Assembly: GCA_030998015.1 (NCBI GenBank)
Contig: JARWMV010000234.1
Span: forward strand, 682,001 to 746,000
Length of the DNA stretch: 64,000 nucleotides
Origin: Ceratorhiza oryzae-sativae
Lineage: Eukaryota > Basidiomycota > Agaricomycetes > Cantharellales > Ceratobasidiaceae
Direction: 5' to 3'
Part shown: positions 57,727-64,000 of the stretch, in pieces
How the letters are laid out: the number at the start of each line of letters is the position of its first letter
Numbering within the stretch: position 1 is the stretch's first letter
The notes under the pieces: generated by a model
Database searches by the model: none
Told to the model about the DNA's origin: nothing
What the model saw: only the letters and a program-made list of their open reading frames with translations
Translations under genes and position numbers: made by a program

Positions 57727-60635
57727 ATGTCCGCATCCGAAAAGGATCTAAATAATCTCGGCCACGCCCACTCGGGATCTAACGCTCCAGCCAACGCGGC
57801 TGGGGGACATGGTCCAAACCGTGAGTGCCAACCCTCTCACCACTGTCCGGACCCCCAGCGTGGTCGCCTTCTCTCGAGCTTGTTCTCACCCGCATTCTAG
57901 AAGACGTTTCTGGTGTAACATATTACAGCCACTCTCAGTCTCAAGCCCCTGTTCCCTGTGCGTACTTGACTGCCAAAAAATGACGGCCGTTTTAGTTCTG
58001 ACGTTTCCTACCACTTTGTTCGACATGTTCGCCCCATACAGTACAACATATTCAGCATGTGTCGCCAAACAGCTCTGCGTCCAGCGCCAAACCCCAGTCT
58101 AGTCAGAAACCAACCTCGGGTCACAAGCCCCAATCAGCCATTCTACCCGCCAACCAAAAGTCCAAACAAACTCCTGCACGAATCGCCCCGAACCAGCCTG
58201 CAACGGTCAAGCCGAGCGCAACTACAAATGCCCCACCTAAATCTGCCCCCACCCCGACCCCGCCTGGCTCGTCTGCCGTCATGGCTGCTGTAATGGCCCA
58301 GGCGCAAGCTGCAGCCGGCCAAGCCGTCGCGGCCCAACAAGCCAAGCAACAAGCGCCTGGCACCCACACACAACCCCCCGCTCCGCCTCCAGCACATCCC
58401 GCCCCTGCCCCAGCCCAGCCCCAGGACAACCGGCACCTCCGCCCTATCCCTATCCTTATCCATACTATTTGCCTCCTGGGCAACCCGGAGCTCCTCCATA
58501 CCTATATCCAGGCAAGCCAAGTCGGGATTTGTTACCTTACCATGTGATACTGAAGGATTTCGATGCAGCTGCACCCGGCGCTCCGGCCTTCTTGCCGCCC
58601 GGACACCCGCTCAGGGCGGAGCACCACCTCCAGGATATCCGTATATATATCCGGTCTATCCGGCTCCTATGCCCGTTCCACAGACTTCACCCGCTCCGGT
58701 ATGTGAAATCATACTTTTTTTTTTTTGATGGCCTAGATTGAAATTTCTCAAGGCCGCCAAGGAGAAAAAATCCCAGAGAACGTATCAAGCTTGTCAAAAG
58801 TGTCGTCAGTGGAAATCCAAGGTTCGCCGTTTTCTTGAAAACTCAAGGAACCTTTGACCCAACACCAGGTCAGTGCAATGGACTGAAGCCTTGTAATCAT
58901 TGTCAAAAACGGGGAGCTCCTTGCGAATACGCCGAGCGACGAAACATGCCTGGGTCAGTCTCATTCAAACGGTCCCGTGACGGAATTCATCCCATACATA
59001 TATAGGCCTAGCGAATCGAGTTCATCCGATCCACCAGCTGCGCCAAGCTCTCCAGGCGGTCCAAAATCCATGGACACCAAGCCTCCCAGCGGCGAGTCAA
59101 GCGTGACACATCCTCCCCCTAGTACGACCGCAGCGGATGCTGCTTCACCGCCGCAACAGGCACCGGCACAACCCCAGCCTCAAGCAGCTCCGTCGGCAAT
59201 ATCCCCACCACAGCCAGCCCAGCCTCAGCATCCACCCCCGATGGCAATATACCCACCTCCACCTCCCGGGTACGCCTACCCACCACAGCTGTATCCTGGA
59301 ATCCCGTTCCCTCCGCCTCCTGGTGACCCAAACGCGCCATATGCACATTTCATGGGCATGCAGTATCCTCAGCCATATGGGCCGTATATCTGGGGGCCAC
59401 CACCGCCACCCCCAGGACACGAGCCAGCAGCCCCTGCCGCCAACCCGCCAGACGCCGAGGAGGGCGAACGAGACGCCGATGGCAAGCTTAAAATCAAGAG
59501 AACTTTCCAGGCTTGCCAAAAGTGCCGTCAGCGCAAGGCAAAGGTAAGGTCACTTGATTCATCCCGCTCGACCTGCCCAGACTCATTTCCTACCAGTGTA
59601 ACGGGGCTCGACCGAGTTGCCAACATTGTACTTCCCGTGGCTTGACTTGCGAATACGCAAAAGAGAGAAGCAAGCCTCGGGGGCCAAACGGAGAAGAAGG
59701 GGAGGGATCCCCGACAACGCAACATGCGGAGCCTCCCACTACTATGGACCCAAGTCAGGCGACCATCAATGCCGACGCGTCGTCGGCTGGTGCGCCTCCT
59801 GTAGCGTCGGCTCCTCCGCCAAATATGTTTCCTCCTCCTTTCCAGTACGACCCAAATGCGTATAATCCCCACGTTGATCCCCAACAGCATGGAGCTCAGC
59901 CCATGTACCCATTCCCACCATACGCATACGGGCACCCCCCAGGCTTTGGTACCATTGCCGGTCCTCCGCTGGTACACATTGGCGAAGAAGGCGCGGCAGC
60001 TGCATACCACCCTACAATGGCCCCTCCCGTTCCCGTATCCGGGTCCCCACCCAACACGACTCAGCCCGGTCAGCCCAGCAAGAGGCCAAGAGCTGCGCGA
60101 CCACCCGGAGTGCCAGGTACAGGCAAATCCCGAATCTTCCAAGCGTGCGAGCGATGCCGTGAACGCAAAGCCAAGGCGAGTGCCATCATTCGCTAAATTC
60201 TTTCTCTCATCTAACAGCGCTTTACAGTGTGATGGAATTCGCCCCGTTTGTTCACATTGTGCGACTCGTGACCTCAACTGTGAATGGGCTGGCAAACGTC
60301 GTATGCGTGGCCCCGCCAAAGGGATCACACCCCGACGAAACCGCTCTGAGCATACATTTATAGCAAAAGGTCCAATGGACATGAGCACCCCGATACCCGC
60401 GATTCCTATTGGACTCAGCACTGCCGGATTGCAGACCATCGAGCAGCATCCACCGCACGTTGAATCTACCCGCAAACGTAAACGACGTGCGAGTCATAGC
60501 AGCGCATCACCCTCGCCGTCCTCGTCGAGCAGCAGTTCGGAGAGCTCGCCTTCCGAGAGTGACGACGATGACCAGCATGGCGGAATGGGAGCTGGGCATG
60601 ATGGTATGGGCGTTGTAACTGGGCAATGGTCCTAA
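57727..60635 (+). CDS. Protein with three GAL4-type Zn2Cys6 clusters
   Basis: A putative DNA-binding regulator, unusual because it carries three fungal binuclear zinc clusters. Cluster 1 (58792-58924): CQKCRQWKSK joined to CNGLKPCNHCQKRGAPC. Cluster 2 (59514-59650): CQKCRQRKAK joined to CNGARPSCQHCTSRGLTC. Cluster 3 (60146-60281): CERCRERKAK joined to CDGIRPVCSHCATRDLNC. All 18 cysteines are present with CX2CX6CX5-6CX2CX6C spacing. A Pro/Tyr-rich linker precedes each one (PPPYPYPYPYYLPPGQPG; YPPPPPGYAYPPQLYPG; MYPFPPYAYGHPPG). In each cluster an intron falls between the Lys and the third Cys. The usual fungal-specific transcription-factor domain is absent; the C-terminus is basic (RKRKRRA), then Ser/Asp-rich. 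Two introns use GC donors (58512, 60176). Frame breaks at the C-run 58419-58422 and near 58609 affect only the first linker. Role unknown; nuclear location expected. Confidence 0.82.
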
Positions 60636-60823
60636 CCTTATTTTTGACATAAACTTCGTTGAACTTCTTTTTACATTTTATCCTTCGAAATTATTTGATG
60701 TGTTGTCTGAACCATACAAGAAATGTTTCTGCTATTTTAACATTTAAGTTAGCTGTTTCCATTCAGTTCCCCTTAGACGCGCCGTATCCGTAGCAATAGC
60801 TTGTACCCCATGGCAATGCAAAT

Positions 60824-62251
60824 CTATCGCTCGCTCCTGCGCCCTTCAGCCTCCTGAGCTTCTCTAGCTCGTTGTGCCATTTCGACCGCCATTTGAGCCG
60901 CAAACTGCATCGCATTGTCGCTTAGTGCTTCAGCAGGAACCATGTTGTGGCCGTATGCAGGGCGTGTGGCTTGATTCGGCGAGGTTACAATGCGGAGTGG
61001 TGGAAGTGTCGGTGCCGAAAGTCGTTCATTCGTTGCTCGTTCTTCAAGACTGAGCGATTGCAATCCTGATTGCGTCTCTGACGATAAAGCTCGTTCGTGA
61101 AGCTCTGCGAGTTCAGACCACTCGAACAGCAACGAATCGGTGCGGGGAGCGTAGGGGTTAAAATCCACAATATGCGCACGCGACAGATCACGGGTGAGAA
61201 GCAAGTCGAGGACATCTATCCATACGCTCCCTCTCTCAGTTAAGGTCAATATTCTGAATCGCTTGAACGTACAATTCCGAACACGGCCGTCGGCAAACTT
61301 TTGTTTTATTTCGTTTTGCCAAAATGTCGATACTGTATTGCGTATCTGATTTTGAGTTTCTGGGGGTACTAGGTGTTCGAAAAAGTTTGGGTCCCGTTGG
61401 GATATAGCTATGTGGGCATCAGATATCGTTTTGTTCAGACGAGCAAGCCAACTCACCAAGAAGACGGTTATCTCTAATAAAGCATCGGACCTCCCTACTT
61501 CTCTCGACCTCGTACCATTTCTTCAGTACAAGCTCAAGCCTGTGTCCGCCAAGAGTTTCGAGTCCTTCGGATGATACGCTTGCCACATCCACATCATGCC
61601 CGTTGGTGTGCTCGCCGTTCATCCCATTCGAGGACAGCGCCTGGTCTACACACCCTTCGAATATGCGAGTGTAATCTAGGTCATGCATTGCAAAGTCTGA
61701 GCTCTTGAGTAGCAAGTATACGTCTGCGGGGGATGTGCATCTGAGAGGTGCGTTTGTTGAAAGCATCCATGCCGCATCCTTCGAGTGATGAATAATGGTA
61801 GATTCCTCTTAGAATAAAGAACTCGCCGTACCTTGGGGGCTGTCCAATTCAATTTGGGGAATACAGCGCCATACGTGGATATCGCTTGTCGAATCTGGGA
61901 ATCCAAGTCGGGAAAGGCGTATCTTCTTGGTGCTCTTCTTCAGAATCCGATCCCCCGTCTTCATCATCCGAGATATGCATGGCTGGATCACTAGGGGGTC
62001 GAATCAGAAATGTGTTTGGCGGTTGAAAAGGAGAGCTGGGGTGTTATGCACTCACCGATCTTCAGCTCCCTCGGGAATGATCACTCCATCCGATTCTAGG
62101 TATGATTTAAAATCATCGCCAAGGGCAGGTATGATGGTGCATTTGATCGTCTTTCTTTCGAATTTTGGATACCAAGCAGAAGTTTGGCAAGCCAGGACGT
62201 GTTCTCGATATAGACGAGGGAACCACAGTCACTCGTAGATGTAGTTGACAT
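60824..62251 (-). CDS. CDC123: Cdc123 (D123), eIF2 assembly chaperone, two frame breaks
   Basis: Cdc123 is an ATP-grasp protein that joins eIF2 gamma to the other subunits, so it is needed to start translation. Blocks in order: MSTTSTS at the start (ATG 62251), LYREHVLACQTSAWYPKFE, TIIPALGDDFKSYLESDGVI and IPEGAED, IRQAISTYGAVFPKLNWTAP, DAAWMLSTNAPLRCTSPADV and YLLLKSSDFAMHDLD, LVLKKWYEVERSREVRCFIR, and WIDVLDLLLTRDLSRAHIVD with FNPYAPRTDSLLFEW (metal/ATP site). The C-terminal 50 residues (MAVEMAQRAREAQEAE) form a charged helix. Two places need a one-base change of frame: 62221-62222 (GGTTCC on the coding strand) and about 61909 (CCCGAC). An essential gene is unlikely to be truly broken, so a sequence slip is the better reading. 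It converges with the triple zinc-cluster gene (188 bases between). Confidence 0.8.
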
Positions 62252-63002
62252 ATTGAGTCGAGGTATCACGTGTCTTGAGAAAATCTCATTAGCCAAAAGG
62301 GGTGTAATCCACGCGTTAAATATCTTACATTGATCAGCCATATCAAGCCACAGGCGAACGGGTCCCCCAAGTGCTCCCCAATAAACCACATAGTTGAGTA
62401 CCAATTGGCCTATAGTCGTCATACTTGTATTGGGGATAAGAGTGGTAGAGCTCTTCCGTGTTGGTAGCAAGGCCAAACACACAACGGTCACTCGAGGCAC
62501 ACAATCATTTCTGGGTGAGGTTAAAACATCGGCCAATTTTATGAAATAAAAGGTGTGATTATATCGATATTATTCGTGTCTAGGCTTGGTTATATGCGTT
62601 ATACACACCGACAAACGGCCTCAGCCTGCCTTGGATAAATCACATGTCACCTATCCTATGAACCGTGCGCTTCCCTTTGAGAGTACATTAATCGAAATAG
62701 GCGCATCAGTTCTTTTATTCACGCAGCTCGAGTACAGAAATGAAATTCGAGAGCTAGATGTAGTCAGGGTGTTGAACGAGATCATGCGCTGCTGGTATTC
62801 CAGCGCATATAGTCCGCCATCCGATGTTACCCATGTATCCCTCCGTTCAGTATCTATATAAACCATTTTATTCGTCTATAGTACAATACAAGCTCAGCCA
62901 GATCATCCGTATCATGTAGACAATCCCAAGCGCCAGCAACTATTGTTCATATAGAAGTAATATTGGCTTCTACACAGGGGAAATCTATACGGCTCCGTAT
63001 CT
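62252..63002. other. Intergenic, no gene seen
   Basis: About 750 bases, AT-rich, with short open frames only. It holds the Cdc123 promoter and the 3' end of the beta-barrel gene. Confidence 0.4.
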
Positions 63003-63709
63003 CTAGTTAAACTTCCACGACACGCCTTGGAGTTTTCCGACGCCTGTTGATAGAAATATTAGTAGCACGAGGGCCTACTTGGTTTCCCACTCACTCAGCG
63101 CAGCGAACTGCTGGAATGCCGAGGGTGAGAGATCGATATCGTTGTAGCCACACGCACCACAGCGGTCAACAATGCCGACCTTGATAGTCTTGCCATTCCA
63201 TGTGACATTGGCAGTCTTGCCACAAGCTTGGCTATGGTTGGGGTTTCCATCTATTCCCCTAGTTAAATCTATTATTTTGTTGTCCACAGATGTTACTTAC
63301 CGACCATCATCTCTTGGAAGAGGCTAGTCCCAACGGCGGCGACCCATTCATAGTCTTGCTGCATATTCTTTGGTGTTAATATTGTAGAAATCCCAATCAA
63401 CCTTAATACCTACGTTTTGCCAGCCACATGAGCCAGTACCCGCGGATGGCGAATCTGTGATTAATGTCTTTCATTCATCGTATGCGTAGGGAGTAATCAG
63501 ATGAGGCGTACAGTAAGTGGCCTAGGAAATGCCAGTCAGTGATTCACATAAATCTGACTGCATCTTGGGCTTACCCATCCTGTATGTACGTCATAAGGGG
63601 CGCGAGTGGCCAATTCCTGGGTCGTAGCGTCGACAGGGGCAGCAGCAATTGAGGAGACGAGGCTAAATGCCGAGGCGATAAAGACAACGAGCTTGGTAAA
63701 GGCATGCAT
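63003..63709 (-). CDS. Secreted double-psi beta-barrel (RlpA/barwin-like) protein
   Basis: A small secreted protein with a single DPBB domain, as in expansin-, barwin- and kiwellin-related fungal proteins often expressed during plant contact or fruiting. The signal peptide reads MHAFTKLVVFIASAFSLVSS, followed by a short pro-region ending ATRAPYD. The domain joins TGW, ATYYSPSAGTGSCGWQN, YEWVAAVGTSLFQEMMV, NHSQACGKTANVTWNGKTIK and VGIVDRCGACGYNDIDLSPS, then AFQQFAALS and VGKLQGVSWKFN. The VDRCxxCxxxDIDLS motif is diagnostic. Four Cys likely form two disulfides. No cellulose-binding domain follows, so wall loosening is not implied. Five introns. A TATA box lies 76 bases upstream of the ATG. Confidence 0.85.
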
Positions 63710-64000
63710 ACTGTAACAGCTGAAATGGCAAGGGACTTTAGCCTGTGTATGAACCCATGTTGAATTCCCACTGCACTTGGAACCTTATATATGCGTGCGT
63801 ATTTGGGCGCACTGAACGTCAGCGACTGGCACTCGGGCTTCACGGGCAACAACCAATATTCATATGACCGGCTGCATGGAGATCATGCCTCACGATTATA
63901 ATATATGTACATTTAAGGCCGATCATTACGCTTAGGGGTAGCGCGCGACAAGCGGATTAGGCCCATGAAATGCACATGGGCTCCAGGTACTGACATAGTC
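63710..64000. other. Window end, upstream of the beta-barrel gene
   Basis: Promoter sequence of the DPBB gene, AT-rich around 63890-63915. No other feature seen. Confidence 0.35.
63785..63794 (-). promoter_or_regulatory. TATA box of the double-psi beta-barrel gene
   Basis: Minus-strand GCATATATAA, 76 bases upstream of the ATG at 63709. Confidence 0.5.

Overview
The window is nuclear DNA of a filamentous basidiomycete. Genes are split by many short introns (mostly 50-62 nt, GT-AG with a few GC-AG). The gene set is fungal: Blm10, Sgf11, Mob2, Derlin, a Hva1-TUDOR protein, and GAL4-type Zn2Cys6 clusters. Gene style and families recall Agaricomycetes such as Rhizoctonia/Ceratobasidium, but that placement is inference. 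I reassembled the genes by eye from splice sites and protein family patterns, so exon ends are predictions.

Layout. 1-605 (+): 3' end of a mitochondrial DnaJ (Mdj1). 1445-4069 (+): 14-TM MFS drug exporter. 5218-7896 (-): tandem CCCH zinc-finger (tristetraprolin type). 8721-10499 (+): choline/ethanolamine kinase. 11047-13704 (+): Nramp metal transporter. 14638-15000 (-): small membrane protein. 15119-16152 (-): WRN-like 3'-5' exonuclease. 16.6-18.5 kb: a Hva1-TUDOR gene beside a decayed copy broken by a pogo-like transposase remnant. 19905-22466 (+): pyruvate decarboxylase. 22695-30607 (+): proteasome activator Blm10. 30895-31921 (-): FAR-17a/AIG1-like. 32160-32980 (+): FUN14. 33178-33578 (+): TIGR04076-like. 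33935-35653 (+): argininosuccinate lyase. 36395-38167 (+): secreted GH43. 38818-41787 (+): DNA ligase I. 41888-44180 (+): CBS/PB1 protein. 44459-45996 (+): Sgf11. 46228-48730 (-): BSC6-like MFS. 49862-50287 (-): unknown. 50755-51676 (+): Mob2. 52141-52962 (-): orphan ORF. 53120-53980 (+): Derlin. 54248-56279 (+): RBR E3 ligase. 56507-57400 (+): BTB protein. 57727-60635 (+): a protein with three GAL4-type zinc clusters. 60824-62251 (-): Cdc123. 63003-63709 (-): secreted double-psi beta-barrel protein.

The genes do not form an operon or a metabolite cluster; this is mostly housekeeping sequence. Several serve protein quality control and turnover (Mdj1, Blm10, Derlin, RBR ligase, Cdc123), which may be chance. 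Two secreted proteins (GH43 and the beta-barrel) fit a plant-associated or saprotrophic life.

The most unusual object is the 57.7-60.6 kb gene: three Zn2Cys6 binuclear clusters in one protein, each after a Pro/Tyr-rich linker and each split by an intron at the same codon, which points to intragenic triplication. A second strong signal is a set of one-base frame breaks in conserved genes, most between 51 and 62 kb and nearly all in short homopolymers. This looks like assembly error rather than gene death and should be resolved before any of these genes is called a pseudogene.
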